Below, in pieces: positions 50,768 to 60,064 of a stretch of DNA of 64,000 nt. The translations under genes and the position numbers were made by a program. Under the pieces are notes generated by a model, which saw only the letters and a list, made by a program, of their open reading frames with translations, did not search any database and was not told the DNA's origin. How positions within the stretch are numbered: position 1 is the stretch's first letter; the number at the start of each line of letters is the position of its first letter. The DNA lies in contig NZ_FPAJ01000003.1 of NCBI RefSeq assembly GCF_900116285.1, positions 62,001 through 126,000 of the forward strand. Reading direction: 5' to 3'. Source of the stretch: Sulfitobacter marinus. Its GTDB lineage: Bacteria; Pseudomonadota; Alphaproteobacteria; Rhodobacterales; Rhodobacteraceae.

Positions 50768-52039
50768 CTAATCCGCAGGAAATGCATCAGACGCTGCGAT
50801 GGCCAACCCGTCAACGATGGCGGTCATCGCGGCACCCCGATGCAGTTCCGCCTGAGGAAAGGCGCGGCGCATCGCCATGTCGATCACGCCCATCAGGCTT
50901 GATCCACCCACGAAAATCAGTTTGTTCACATCCGCAGGCATCAGATCCGCCTGCGCCACAAGATCGGTCGCCACCTGCGCGATGCTATTGGCCATTTCAT
51001 TCAAGGTCGCAGCCATCATCGCGGCGGGCAGTGGCACACGCAAACCACGTTCAAGGATATCCAGCTTGATCTCGGGCGGGGCCGTCGCGCCCGTATCATT
51101 CGCTGCGATTTTGCCCGCTTCAACGGCAAAGGCAATGTCGTGGCCCAGCTCATCCTCAAGCACCTTGACCAGACGGTTCAACAGATCAGGTTCAACCGCA
51201 TATTTCGCCAGATCATCCACCGCACGCCGTTGTTCACGGGTATAAAGGAACGGGATTTTTTGCCATGTCGCCAGATCAGTGAAAACAGCATGGGGGGCGG
51301 CATGGGTTTCACTGCCAAACACATGTTTGATCTGACTGCCCATGCCAAGATGCGGCATGACGTGATGCAGGCTTAGCTCGCGGTCGAAATCGGTACCGCC
51401 CAAGCGCAAGCCCTTGCTTGCCAAAATATCAATGCCCGCGTCGCCCTGCTGACGGAAAAGCGTAAAATCCGACGTACCACCGCCGATATCCACGATTAGC
51501 CCCAGATCACCCGGCGCTAGCACCGCGCGATTGGCCAGCGCGGCGGCCTCGGGTTCGGGCATGAAACGCACATCTTTGAACCCGGCCAGATGGTAGCATT
51601 CGGTCAGATCGGTCAGCGCTTGGGCATTTCGTGCGGCATCGGCGCTGTGAAACATCACCGGTCGGCCCGACAGCGCACGGTCGAATGTCTGCCCGGTGGC
51701 GGTCTCGGCGCGGTTCTTCAGCTCGGCCAGAAAGCTCGCAACGATGGCGATGAAATCCATTCGCTTGCCCAGCAACATCCGGCTTTCGCGCATCAGTGAT
51801 GTCCCAAGAAGGCTTTTGAGCGCTCGCATATACCGCCCCTCATCCCCGCCGATCAGCGACCTTTGGGCACCGCGGCCATAGATGATCCGTTTTTCTTCGG
51901 CGTCGAAAAACAGCGCGGTGGGAAGGGTGTTTTCGCCTGCCTCGACGTCAATAAGGTGGGGCACGCCATTAATGGCATATCCGACCGCCGAATTGGACGT
52001 GCCGAAATCGATGCCCAAAGTGGAAGAAACCCCAGCCAT
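50768..52039 (-). CDS. Hsp70-like protein (YegD type)
   Basis: 423 residues from ATG 52039; the frame extends back to 52204 across the neighbouring promoter region. Actin-like ATPase motifs: LGIDFGTSNSAVGYA, VDIGGGTSDFTLFR, FVGGSSLMG. It covers the nucleotide-binding domain only; the substrate-binding beta domain and lid of DnaK are lacking, as in E. coli YegD (~450 residues). Divergent from the ABC binding-protein gene and antiparallel to its neighbours, ending 3 nt from the M20 stop. Role unknown. Confidence 0.85.
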   Translation of the reverse strand: MAGVSSTLGIDFGTSNSAVGYAINGVPHLIDVEAGENTLPTALFFDAEEKRIIYGRGAQRSLIGGDEGRYMRALKSLLGTSLMRESRMLLGKRMDFIAIVASFLAELKNRAETATGQTFDRALSGRPVMFHSADAARNAQALTDLTECYHLAGFKDVRFMPEPEAAALANRAVLAPGDLGLIVDIGGGTSDFTLFRQQGDAGIDILASKGLRLGGTDFDRELSLHHVMPHLGMGSQIKHVFGSETHAAPHAVFTDLATWQKIPFLYTREQRRAVDDLAKYAVEPDLLNRLVKVLEDELGHDIAFAVEAGKIAANDTGATAPPEIKLDILERGLRVPLPAAMMAATLNEMANSIAQVATDLVAQADLMPADVNKLIFVGGSSLMGVIDMAMRRAFPQAELHRGAAMTAIVDGLAIAASDAFPAD

Positions 52040-52185
52040 AATACACCCCTGCCAGACAAAACGAAGCTGGCGCATAAACCGGCAGAACAGGCGGCACAAT
52101 ACAAATCTGTAACGGGCAATGCAGTGCTGGCCAAACCGTATCGAACTGCGTAGTCTCCCCCCCAGAAAGTTAACAGGAGACACCG

Positions 52186-53664
52186 ATGTTCCATCTTCGC
52201 TCACTTATTCTTGGCACCTGTGCTGCCGCGCTGATGGCCGGCGGTGCCGTTGCAAAAGGCGAAATTACCGTCGCGATGCAGCTAGAGCCGCCGCATCTTG
52301 ACCCCACCAGCGCCGCTGCTGGTGCAATCGATTCAGTTCTGTATTCGAATGTATTCGAAGGGCTGACACGCTTTATGGGGGACGGTTCGGTTGTTCCGGG
52401 TCTCGCTAAATCTTGGGAAATCTCAGAAGACGGGCTGACCTATACGTTCCGTTTGCAGGAGAACGTGACCTTTCACGATGGCACCACAATGGACGCCAAT
52501 GATGTGAAATTCAGCCTTGACCGCATCAACGCCGAAGACAGCGCCAACGCACAAAAGGCCCTGTTCAGCGCCATATCCGAAGTGAACGTAATTGATCCTT
52601 CGACTGTTGAAATCAAGCTAAGCGCGCCAAACGGCAATATGCTGTTTAACCTTGCCTGGGGTGATGCTGTGATCGTGGCACCGGAAAGCATCGATAACAT
52701 CAAACAGCTGCCCATCGGCACTGGCGCGTTCAAGTTCACCAGCTGGACCCAAGGCGACAATCTCAAGATTGAAAAGAACCCTAATTATTGGGGTGCGCCT
52801 GCCGCGCTGGACGTGGCAACGTTCAAGTTCATCTCGGATCCGACTGCCGCTTTCGCGTCGGTGATGGCCGAAGATGTCGATGTGTTCACCGGTTTCCCCG
52901 CGCCCGAAAACCTTCCCCAGTTCGAGGCTGACCCACGCTTTCAGGTGTTGGTCGGATCGACCGAAGGCGAAACCATTCTGGCGATGAACAACAAGCAAGC
53001 GCCGTTCGACAACGTCAAAGTCCGCGAAGCGGTTGCCCACGCGATCAACCGCCAAGCCATCATTGACGGCGCGATGTTCGGATATGGCACGCCCATCGGT
53101 ACCCATTTCGCGCCACATAATCCGGCATATGTCGATGAAACCGGGATCAGCGCGTTTGACCCTGAAAAATCCAAGGCCCTGCTGGCCGAGGCTGGCTTCC
53201 CCGACGGGTTCGAGACAACGCTTGACCTGCCACCCCCATCCTATGCGCGCCGTGGTGGTGAAATCATCGCCGCACAGCTGGCCGCTGTCGGGATCAAGGC
53301 CAAGATCAACAACGTCGAATGGGCCCAATGGCTTGAGACTGTGTTCAAGGGCAAGAACTTTGGACTGACCATCGTTAGCCACACCGAACCCATGGACATC
53401 GGAATTTACGCCAACCCGGATTATTACTTCCAGTATGATAATCCTGATTTCCAAGCGTTGATGACCAAACTGAACGCAACGACTGACGAAGATATGCGCG
53501 CGCAAATGCTGGGCGAAGCGCAGCAAATCATCTCGCAGGATTATGTGAATGGATACCTGTTCCAGCTTGCTGCGTTGGGCGTCGCCAAGGCTGGCGTTCA
53601 AGGACTTTGGACAAATGCACCGACGCAAGCGGTAGATTTGACTGGCGTCAGCTGGGCTGACTAA
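52186..53664 (+). CDS. Dipeptide/oligopeptide ABC transporter substrate-binding protein
   Basis: 492 residues, SBP_bac_5 family. Signal peptide MFHLRSLILGTCAAALMAGG with cleavage near AVAKG. GEITVAMQLEPPHLDPTSAA starts the mature protein; FEGLTRFMGDGSVVPGLAKS, ENVTFHDGTTMDANDVKFSL are family signatures. Periplasmic receptor for peptides or similar compounds. It ends in its own terminator, and the cognate permease genes begin 2.5 kb downstream after three unrelated genes. Confidence 0.92.
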   Translation: MFHLRSLILGTCAAALMAGGAVAKGEITVAMQLEPPHLDPTSAAAGAIDSVLYSNVFEGLTRFMGDGSVVPGLAKSWEISEDGLTYTFRLQENVTFHDGTTMDANDVKFSLDRINAEDSANAQKALFSAISEVNVIDPSTVEIKLSAPNGNMLFNLAWGDAVIVAPESIDNIKQLPIGTGAFKFTSWTQGDNLKIEKNPNYWGAPAALDVATFKFISDPTAAFASVMAEDVDVFTGFPAPENLPQFEADPRFQVLVGSTEGETILAMNNKQAPFDNVKVREAVAHAINRQAIIDGAMFGYGTPIGTHFAPHNPAYVDETGISAFDPEKSKALLAEAGFPDGFETTLDLPPPSYARRGGEIIAAQLAAVGIKAKINNVEWAQWLETVFKGKNFGLTIVSHTEPMDIGIYANPDYYFQYDNPDFQALMTKLNATTDEDMRAQMLGEAQQIISQDYVNGYLFQLAALGVAKAGVQGLWTNAPTQAVDLTGVSWAD

Positions 53665-53692
53665 AGCACCAAAACACTGAGCATTATGCTTT

Positions 53693-53722
53693 AAACGCCT
53701 CCGCTTTGCGGGGGCGTTTTTC
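53693..53722 (+). terminator. Terminator after the ABC binding-protein gene
   Basis: AAACGCCTCCGC (53693-53704), 3-nt loop TTT, GCGGGGGCGTTTTT: about 12 pairs with a U-tract, 28 nt after the stop. It isolates the receptor message from the downstream module. Confidence 0.85.
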
Positions 53723-53760
53723 ATTTCAGGGCCCATTTTTAACAGGTACGAACTTCGTTG

Positions 53761-53788
53761 TTGACTTAGTTTGATCTCGAACTATTAA
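53761..53788 (+). promoter_or_regulatory. Putative sigma-70 promoter of the Acg-type oxidoreductase
   Basis: TTGACT (53761-53766), 16-nt spacer, TATTAA (53783-53788). Directly followed by the palindrome at 53790-53803, so a repressor there would block initiation. Confidence 0.5.
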
Positions 53789-53789
53789 T

Positions 53790-53803
53790 GTTCGATATCG
53801 AAC
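53790..53803. promoter_or_regulatory. Perfect palindrome, candidate operator for the downstream MarR
   Basis: GTTCGATATCGAAC, 14 bp, with an extra half-site TCGAAC at 53777-53782 between the promoter boxes. It ends 15 nt before the ATG at 53819. The MarR gene of the same operon is the natural candidate ligand. Confidence 0.6.
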
Positions 53804-53818
53804 AAATGGAGATTCTCA

Positions 53819-54949
53819 ATGAAACGCAGACATTTTCTTAGCCTTATCGGAGGCGGCACAATTGTCGCCGTTTCGGCCGCAACCGGCGTGATCGCGACCC
53901 GTAAAACACAAACCGCGCTTCTTCCTTGGGACGCGGCGGGCACCCAGTATTCTGACCCTCGCAAACGTGCGTTGTCTTGGGCGATCTTGGCACCGAACCC
54001 GCATAACCGTCAGCCTTGGATGGTTGATCTTTCCGAACCGGATCAGGCGACCCTCTATGTTGATACCAACCGGATGTTGCCGCATACCGACCCGTTTAAC
54101 CGGCAAATCACCATCGGGCTTGGGTGCTTTATCGAAATGGCGCGCTTGGCTGCCTCTCATGATGGTATTCGCATGACCGCGCAGCTGTTTCCCGACGGAT
54201 CAGACGCCGCAGCGCTTGATGGCAGGCCCGTCGCCATCCTGAAATTTGAGGGCACCGCGCCAAAAGACCCGCTTTTCGCATATGCCTTGAACCGCCGCTC
54301 TCACAAAGTGCCGTTTGATACGTCAAAAGCCGTGCCACCGGTTGCCTTGCAAACCGTGCTAGACGCTGCTGTCCAAACCCAAGTCAATGGTAGCGTCCTG
54401 TCCCGACACGTCCAAGCGTTGCGCACATTGACCCACGAGGCATTGCGGATCGAGGTCGAAACCCCAAGAACCTATGTTGAAAGCGTCGATCTGTTCCGCA
54501 TTGGTGCGAAAGCCGTGGACGCAAGCCCAGATGGCATTGATTTCACCGGACCTGTGTTCGAGCTTTTGGGCGCTGCCGGGATGATGGAACGCGAAGCGCT
54601 GTTGGATACATCCTCGGCCTCTTACAAAGAAGGGATGAAAGCGATCTTTGCTAACACCGACACCGCCATGGGCCATCTGTGGCAAGTGACCCCTGCGAAT
54701 ACCCGGCTCGACCAGATTACCGCCGGTCGTGATTGGCTGCGTATCAACCTCGCCGCGACCTCTCAGGGGTTGGCAATTCAACCGCTCAGTCAGGCGCTTC
54801 AGGAATATCCTGAAATGAAAGGCATCTATGATGACATTCATATGCAATTCGCGCCCGATGGCGGAACGGTTCAAATGCTTGCCAGAATAGGCTATGCAGC
54901 CTCTATTGCCCCAAGCCCGCGTTGGCCCCTAGAGGCAAAATTGATCTGA
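53819..54949 (+). CDS. Acg-type nitroreductase-fold FMN protein with Tat-like signal
   Basis: 376 residues. The N-terminus MKRRHFLSLIGGGTIVAVSA has a twin-arginine-like motif (RRHFL) and hydrophobic core, so export in folded form is likely. The body resembles the Acg/nitroreductase-like family: ALSWAILAPNPHNRQPWMVD (the N-x-x-N-R-Q-P-W flavin loop) and GLAIQPLSQALQEYPE near the end. Expected to bind FMN; the reaction is unknown. First gene of a two-gene unit with a MarR regulator; preceded by promoter and palindromic operator. Confidence 0.78.
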   Translation: MKRRHFLSLIGGGTIVAVSAATGVIATRKTQTALLPWDAAGTQYSDPRKRALSWAILAPNPHNRQPWMVDLSEPDQATLYVDTNRMLPHTDPFNRQITIGLGCFIEMARLAASHDGIRMTAQLFPDGSDAAALDGRPVAILKFEGTAPKDPLFAYALNRRSHKVPFDTSKAVPPVALQTVLDAAVQTQVNGSVLSRHVQALRTLTHEALRIEVETPRTYVESVDLFRIGAKAVDASPDGIDFTGPVFELLGAAGMMEREALLDTSSASYKEGMKAIFANTDTAMGHLWQVTPANTRLDQITAGRDWLRINLAATSQGLAIQPLSQALQEYPEMKGIYDDIHMQFAPDGGTVQMLARIGYAASIAPSPRWPLEAKLI

Positions 54950-54957
54950 GGCCGCCT

Positions 54958-55398
54958 TTGAACGACCCACGTACAACACTTTTCCGCATATTCAACGAGA
55001 TCGGAATTATCTCGCAATTGGGGACCGCTGTGCTTGCACGGCGGTTGCCCGACGGGTTGCATCCGTCTCAGTTCACTCTACTGGGAAATCTTGCCCGGCT
55101 TGGCGATGGGAAAACCCCCGCCGATCTGGCACGCGCCTTTCAAGTACCCAAACCATCGATGACAAACACCCTGATGCAGCTTGAAAAACGTGGGTTGATA
55201 GTGATGCGTATCCATCCCGATGATATGCGCAAAAAACAGATATTCCTGACCGACGCTGGCCGGAACTTGTACCTTCAGATCATTGGGGAAATGCAAGAAC
55301 CCATCTCTCGGCTTGCCGATGATATCGAAGGGCTGGAGGATATTTTACCGGTACTTGAACAGCTGCGTCAGAAGATGGACAACAACCGCGATATGTAG
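54958..55398 (+). CDS. MarR-family transcriptional regulator
   Basis: 146 residues from TTG 54958 (GAGG 7 nt upstream); a TTG at 54922 inside the preceding gene is less likely. Winged helix: LHPSQFTLLGNLARLGDGKT, PADLARAFQVPKPSMTNTLM, QLEKRGLIVMRIHPDDMRKK with the wing D-D-x-R. Probably autoregulates the oxidoreductase-marR operon through the GTTCGATATCGAAC palindrome. No ATG start exists near the expected N-terminus. Confidence 0.82.
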   Translation: MNDPRTTLFRIFNEIGIISQLGTAVLARRLPDGLHPSQFTLLGNLARLGDGKTPADLARAFQVPKPSMTNTLMQLEKRGLIVMRIHPDDMRKKQIFLTDAGRNLYLQIIGEMQEPISRLADDIEGLEDILPVLEQLRQKMDNNRDM

Positions 55399-55454
55399 GC
55401 CGGTCCCGATCGGCCCGATCCCGATATCTGTAAACCAAAACACGGCCTTTAAAT

Positions 55455-55483
55455 GAAAAAACGGGCGCAACATTGCGCCCGTT
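55455..55483 (-). terminator. Terminator of the HdeA-like gene
   Basis: On the minus strand AACGGGCGCA-ATGT-TGCGCCCGTT followed by TTTTT (plus-strand A-run 55456-55461). A 10-bp stem, 22 nt beyond the stop at 55506. On the plus strand there is no U-tract, so it acts for the minus-strand gene. Confidence 0.85.
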
Positions 55484-55505
55484 GATACTCGTTACTCAGA
55501 TACGC

Positions 55506-55952
55506 TTACTTGGTGCCAGAAAGGCCAGCTGCGGCTTCGCCAACAGTCGCGTCAAGGTTGATATCGCAAATGCGGTACAGCTGCTCTGTCGCGGTCACAA
55601 CTTGGGCTTCTGCTGTCGCGTTCGATGCGGCGGTGTTGCCACCGGTCGCGGCAACTGCTTTGGCTTCGCCATCAAGCAACGAACCTTCTTCAGATACGCC
55701 ATCCGTGGCTTGGCGTGCTGTTACATCGGTAGAGGAATCAGTCGCCTTGGCTGTGTCTTCCATGGACTCACCGTTATAGCCGTCATCCACCTCGGCGATT
55801 GCCATGGCGGCAACAGTTGCCTGATCGTCGGCAGACAGTTGGTTAAAGTCGGCGCATGTCATATTTGGATCGGCGTGAGCCGCTGCAAATGCTGGGGCGG
55901 ACATGGTGCCCATCAGGGCGGCGATTGCGATTGTTTTAAATGTAGTCTTCAT
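55506..55952 (-). CDS. HdeA/HdeB-like small periplasmic protein
   Basis: 148 residues from ATG 55952. Signal peptide MKTTFKTIAIAALMGTMSAP with cleavage after AFA. The mature protein begins with NMTCADFNQLSADDQATVAA resembling HdeA/HdeB, with a cysteine there and another in YRICDINLDATVG near the C-terminus that could form the usual disulfide. Between them is an acidic, Ala/Thr/Ser-rich low-complexity stretch (~60-115), longer than in HdeA (~110 residues total). HdeA proteins are acid-activated chaperones. Strong own terminator; weak EcfG-like promoter. Confidence 0.65.
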   Translation of the reverse strand: MKTTFKTIAIAALMGTMSAPAFAAAHADPNMTCADFNQLSADDQATVAAMAIAEVDDGYNGESMEDTAKATDSSTDVTARQATDGVSEEGSLLDGEAKAVAATGGNTAASNATAEAQVVTATEQLYRICDINLDATVGEAAAGLSGTK

Positions 55953-55986
55953 CGTTAAGCTCCTTATCACTCGTTTCTGCCGTCTC

Positions 55987-56012
55987 AACTCGACCATTTG
56001 GAGTATAGTTCC
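55987..56012 (-). promoter_or_regulatory. Weak EcfG-like promoter of the HdeA-like gene
   Basis: Minus strand GGAAC (56012-56008), 17-nt spacer, AGTT (55990-55987). Same 17-nt, NGTT form as at phyR/nepR, 35 nt before the ATG. One mismatch in the -10. Confidence 0.35.
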
Positions 56013-56131
56013 GAATTTTTCTACCTGATCTGATATCTCATTTTATTTCAGATAGTTAAAAGGCCACAAATCAACAGTGTTCAGCGCTTTCTTATCTGGA
56101 CGCATCGAAAGTCCGCGCCTAACCTACGCAC

Positions 56132-57079
56132 ATGTTGCGCTATACAATCAAACGATTGATCTCTCTTTGCGTCAGCCTTGCTGTGGCGTCATTGGTCATT
56201 TTTACAGTGATCGAAATCGCGCCCGGGGATCCGGCATCGTTCATGCTGGGCATCAATGCACAGCCCGAAACCTTGGCCGCGCTGCGCACCGAACTGGGGC
56301 TCGATGCCTCCAAGGTCGAACGATACTTGTCTTGGGTTGGCGGGTTGCTGACCGGTGATTTTGGCACCTCCTATACTTACCGGACCCCCGTCGCCGATAT
56401 GATCGCAGCGCGCTTGTGGGTGTCACTGCCACTGGCCCTTTATGCCTTGGCGCTATCCACATTGATCGCATTTCCCGCAGGCATCTACGCCGCATCCCGC
56501 CGGGGTCGCGCTGGCGATCTGGGCGTTATGGGGGCCACGCAACTGGGTGTTGCGGTTCCGAATTTCTGGTTTGCGATGATGCTGGTGCTGATCTTTTCAA
56601 TCAACCTAAGGTGGTTTTCCGCTGGTGGATTTGTCGGGTGGGACAAAGGGCTTTGGGCCGGCCTGCACGCCCTGACCTTGCCCGCCATTGCGCTAGCACT
56701 GCCGCAAGCCGCCATTCTGGCGCGCGTCATGCGGTCTGCATTGCTGGATGTTCTGGGCGAAGATTACATGCGCACCGCCCGCGCCAAAGGCCTGACCGCG
56801 CGGCAGGCGCTATGGCGGCACGGTCTGCGCAATGCGCTAATCCCTGTGCTGACCATCATCGGGTTGCAGTTCTCGTTTCTGCTGGCCGGGGGTATCATCA
56901 TCGAACAGGTGTTCTATCTGCCGGGCTTGGGACGGCTGGTGTTCCAATCCATTTCCGCACGCGATCTGATTGTCGTTGAATCAGTCGTAATGCTGTTGGT
57001 GTTTTCCGTAATCGTGGTGAATTTCTTGGTCGATCTGGCCTATGCTGCTGTCGATCCACGTCTGAGGTCACGCACATGA
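56132..57079 (+). CDS. Peptide ABC transporter permease (DppB type)
   Basis: 315 residues, six helices. Opens MLRYTIKRLISLCVSLAVAS, the usual DppB/OppB start with the first helix, and carries the EAA loop DYMRTARAKGLTARQALWRH that contacts the ATPase. Inner-membrane subunit of a dipeptide/oligopeptide or nickel-type importer. Overlaps the DppC-type gene by 4 nt. The matching binding protein is probably the one at 52186. Confidence 0.93.
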   Translation: MLRYTIKRLISLCVSLAVASLVIFTVIEIAPGDPASFMLGINAQPETLAALRTELGLDASKVERYLSWVGGLLTGDFGTSYTYRTPVADMIAARLWVSLPLALYALALSTLIAFPAGIYAASRRGRAGDLGVMGATQLGVAVPNFWFAMMLVLIFSINLRWFSAGGFVGWDKGLWAGLHALTLPAIALALPQAAILARVMRSALLDVLGEDYMRTARAKGLTARQALWRHGLRNALIPVLTIIGLQFSFLLAGGIIIEQVFYLPGLGRLVFQSISARDLIVVESVVMLLVFSVIVVNFLVDLAYAAVDPRLRSRT

Positions 57080-57891
57080 ACCGCAATCTGATTATTGGCG
57101 CTGCCCTAACAGGGGTCTTCATTCTGGCCGCACTGGTGTCGTTTATCTGGACACCTTTTGATCACACCGCGATGGATATCCCCAACAAGCTACAGGGGAT
57201 CGGCGGTGAACATATTTTGGGCACCGACCATTTTGGCCGCGACATTCTAAGCATGATCATGGTGGGCGCACGCACCTCTATCGCGGTGGCGCTGGTCGCT
57301 GTGGGGATTGGGATGGGGCTGGGTATTCCGCTGGGCCTATGGGCGGCCGCCCGGCGCGGATCATGGCTGGACGAGGTCATCATGCGCGGCAACGATCTGA
57401 TCTTTGCCTTCCCCTCGCTCGTTATTGCCATTCTGATCACGGCGATCTTCGGGGCCAGCGCAATCAACGCCATCATCGCCATAGGCATTTTCAACATCCC
57501 CGTCTTTGCTCGCATCACCCGCGGTGCCGCGCTTAGCCTGTGGGAGCGTGAATTCATCCTTGCCGCCCGCGTTGCCGGAAAATCCGCCACGCGCATCTCG
57601 GTCGAACATATCCTGCCTAATGTGACCAATCTGCTGATCGTTCAGGGCACCATCCAGTTTAGCCTGGGTATTCTGGCCGAGGCTGGCCTGTCCTATGTCG
57701 GTCTGGGGGCGCAACCACCAACGCCATCTTGGGGCCGGATGCTGGCCGATGCGCAAACACTGGTATCAATCGCCCCGCATATGGCGCTGATCCCCGGTTT
57801 CGCGATTATCCTGACGGTTTTGGGGCTGAACCTGATGGGCGACGGGCTGCGCGATTACCTTGATCCCCGACTGCGGGTGACGCGCATATGA
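57076..57891 (+). CDS. Peptide ABC transporter permease (DppC type)
   Basis: 271 residues, six helices. HILGTDHFGRDILSMIMVGA is the family signature after the first helix, and FILAARVAGKSATRISVEHI is the EAA loop. Pairs with the DppB-type permease. Overlaps the ATPase gene by 4 nt, so the whole transporter is translationally coupled. Confidence 0.93.
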   Translation: MNRNLIIGAALTGVFILAALVSFIWTPFDHTAMDIPNKLQGIGGEHILGTDHFGRDILSMIMVGARTSIAVALVAVGIGMGLGIPLGLWAAARRGSWLDEVIMRGNDLIFAFPSLVIAILITAIFGASAINAIIAIGIFNIPVFARITRGAALSLWEREFILAARVAGKSATRISVEHILPNVTNLLIVQGTIQFSLGILAEAGLSYVGLGAQPPTPSWGRMLADAQTLVSIAPHMALIPGFAIILTVLGLNLMGDGLRDYLDPRLRVTRI

Positions 57892-59489
57892 CATTGCTCA
57901 GCATCACCAACCTGTCGATCGCCATTCACGCCTATCCGATCTTGCATGATGTAACGATCTGCGTGGATCCGGGGGAAATTGTCGCTGTGACGGGGGAAAG
58001 CGGGTCGGGCAAATCAATGACCGCCCTCGCCGCCATGCAATTGCTGCCCAAGGGCGCGCAAGCCACCGGCCATATCATGCTGGGCGATCAGGATCTGCTA
58101 AAACTGTCCGAACAGGATCTCTGCAACATCCGTGGCAACGACATCGGCATGGTGTTCCAAGAACCAATGACCGCGCTAAACCCCGTGCAGACCATCGGCG
58201 ATCAGGTTGCCGAAACGATCCGCGTGCACGACCGGTCTGTATCGCGCAGGGACGCATTGGCCCGCGCCGCCGAAACCTTGGAACGTGTCGGCCTGCCACA
58301 GGCGAAATTCCCCCTCAGGCGCTATCCGCACGAACTGTCAGGCGGCCAACGCCAACGTGTCGTCATCGCGATGGCCATTGCCTTGCGCCCCCGGTTGCTG
58401 ATTGCCGATGAACCCACAACCGCGCTGGATGTCACCACACAGGCGCAAATTCTTGACCTGCTGAAATCACTGGCCAAAGCGGATAATATGGGCCTGCTGA
58501 TGATCTCCCATGATCTGGCCGTCGTGGCCGACATGGCCGACCGCATCATCGTCATGCGCAAGGGTGAAATCGTCGAACAAGGCGAGACCCAAACGCTGCT
58601 GCGCGAGATGCGCCACCCCTATACGCAAATGCTGTTTGCCGCCTCAAACCACAAGGTCGCATTGCCCGCTGCACCCGCACCCACACCGCTGCTTGATGTG
58701 CAAAATGTCAGCCGGGATTACCGCCTGCCGCGCACCACCGTTTTTGGCAGCCCCGGCACATTCCGCGCCGTGGATAACGTGTCCTTTACCCTCCAGCGCG
58801 GCGAACGTCTCGGCCTCGTCGGTGAATCCGGCTGCGGAAAATCGACCCTAACACGTGCCATATTGGGGTTAGAACAAGTCCAAGGCGGCACGATCACTCT
58901 GGACGGCAAACCCGTCTTCACCGGAAACAAACCCAACCTCGCCGTGCGCCGCAAGATGCAAGTGGTGTTCCAAGACCCCTTCGGCAGCTTCAACCCGCGC
59001 CACCGCGTCGACCGTCTGATTACCGAACCCTTTCACCTGCTGGCCGACCCGCCCAAAGGCACCGCCCGCGACGATGCCATCGCCGAGGCCCTGACCGCCG
59101 TTGGTCTGACCCCGGACGACGCGCAAAAATACATCCACGAATTTTCAGGCGGCCAACGTCAACGCATCGCCATCGCACGCGCGCTGATCATCCGCCCCGA
59201 CCTGATCCTGTTTGACGAAGCCGTAAGCGCGCTTGATGTGTCGGTCCGCGCGCAAATCCTCGATCTGCTGGCCGATCTTTGCAAGGCTTACGACCTGACC
59301 TATCTGTTCATCTCGCATGATTTATCCGTCGTGCGCACCATTACCGACCGCGTGTTGGTCATGAAATCCGGGCAGATCATTGAGCAGGGCGACACCGAAA
59401 CCGTGTTCGAAACCCCGCAACACCCCTATACGCAAGCGCTTCTTGCGGCGGCCCCTGTTCTGCCGGAATTGGGAGAAGTTGACCCATGA
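57888..59489 (+). CDS. Fused duplicated peptide ABC transporter ATPase (DppD-DppF)
   Basis: 533 residues holding two complete nucleotide-binding domains. Domain 1: Walker A GESGSGKS (about 37-44), signature [12 protein letters not shown], Walker [13 protein letters not shown]. Domain 2 (from ~265): Walker A GESGCGKS, signature [12 protein letters not shown], Walker [13 protein letters not shown]. This is the DppD+DppF fusion also seen as YejF. In Walker B of the second domain E is followed by A-V rather than P-T. Powers uptake through the two permeases upstream. Overlaps the GNAT gene by 4 nt. Confidence 0.94.
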   Translation: MTLLSITNLSIAIHAYPILHDVTICVDPGEIVAVTGESGSGKSMTALAAMQLLPKGAQATGHIMLGDQDLLKLSEQDLCNIRGNDIGMVFQEPMTALNPVQTIGDQVAETIRVHDRSVSRRDALARAAETLERVGLPQAKFPLRRYPHELSGGQRQRVVIAMAIALRPRLLIADEPTTALDVTTQAQILDLLKSLAKADNMGLLMISHDLAVVADMADRIIVMRKGEIVEQGETQTLLREMRHPYTQMLFAASNHKVALPAAPAPTPLLDVQNVSRDYRLPRTTVFGSPGTFRAVDNVSFTLQRGERLGLVGESGCGKSTLTRAILGLEQVQGGTITLDGKPVFTGNKPNLAVRRKMQVVFQDPFGSFNPRHRVDRLITEPFHLLADPPKGTARDDAIAEALTAVGLTPDDAQKYIHEFSGGQRQRIAIARALIIRPDLILFDEAVSALDVSVRAQILDLLADLCKAYDLTYLFISHDLSVVRTITDRVLVMKSGQIIEQGDTETVFETPQHPYTQALLAAAPVLPELGEVDP

Positions 59490-59950
59490 CGCTCTCCATC
59501 GCGCCCGTGCCCGAAAAAGATCGCGCCGTACTGGATGATCTCGCCAGAGCATATTTCGCCGAAATTCTACCCGATGGGCCAAACTATTACCCTGCTGCGC
59601 TGAACCGTTACTGGGTTGAAAAGGGCCGGCATCCCTATGTGATTAATCTCGACGGCATGCCCATCGGCTTTGCCCTTGTCTGGAACCACCCCGATGGCAC
59701 CCATGAGCTGGCCGAATTCACGATCCACCCCGATCATCGGCGGCAAGGGATCGGCACGCAGGCCGCGTATCTGGTGTTTAACGCGCTTGGCGGGGATTGG
59801 ACGTTGGGCGTCGTCGAAAATTCGCCCGGCAGCATGGCGTTCTGGGAACAATGCTTGGCCGAGTGTGAAAACGCCTGCGAGATTACGACAGGCCCGCCCA
59901 AAACACCTCATCAAAGCGGCAGCTTCAATTTTAGGATTGAACGCCAATAG
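59486..59950 (+). CDS. GNAT-family N-acetyltransferase
   Basis: 154 residues. Acetyl-CoA pyrophosphate loop FTIHPDHRRQGIGTQAAYL (Q/R-x-x-G-x-G/A), followed by the usual alpha/beta finish LGVVENSPGSMAFWEQCL. Substrate unknown; being coupled (4-nt overlap) to a peptide importer suggests an imported amine or amino acid as target. Last gene of the transporter transcription unit; a 114-nt gap follows. Confidence 0.87.
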   Translation: MTLSIAPVPEKDRAVLDDLARAYFAEILPDGPNYYPAALNRYWVEKGRHPYVINLDGMPIGFALVWNHPDGTHELAEFTIHPDHRRQGIGTQAAYLVFNALGGDWTLGVVENSPGSMAFWEQCLAECENACEITTGPPKTPHQSGSFNFRIERQ

Positions 59951-60064
59951 CTTGACCCGAAACGCCACGGGGTATGCACCCGCAACTTCTTCCTTACCCC
60001 ACTTGGCGGGGGCCAAGAACCTGCGTAGCATGCAGCCGAAACCCGCCAAATAAAGGAGCCCAAC

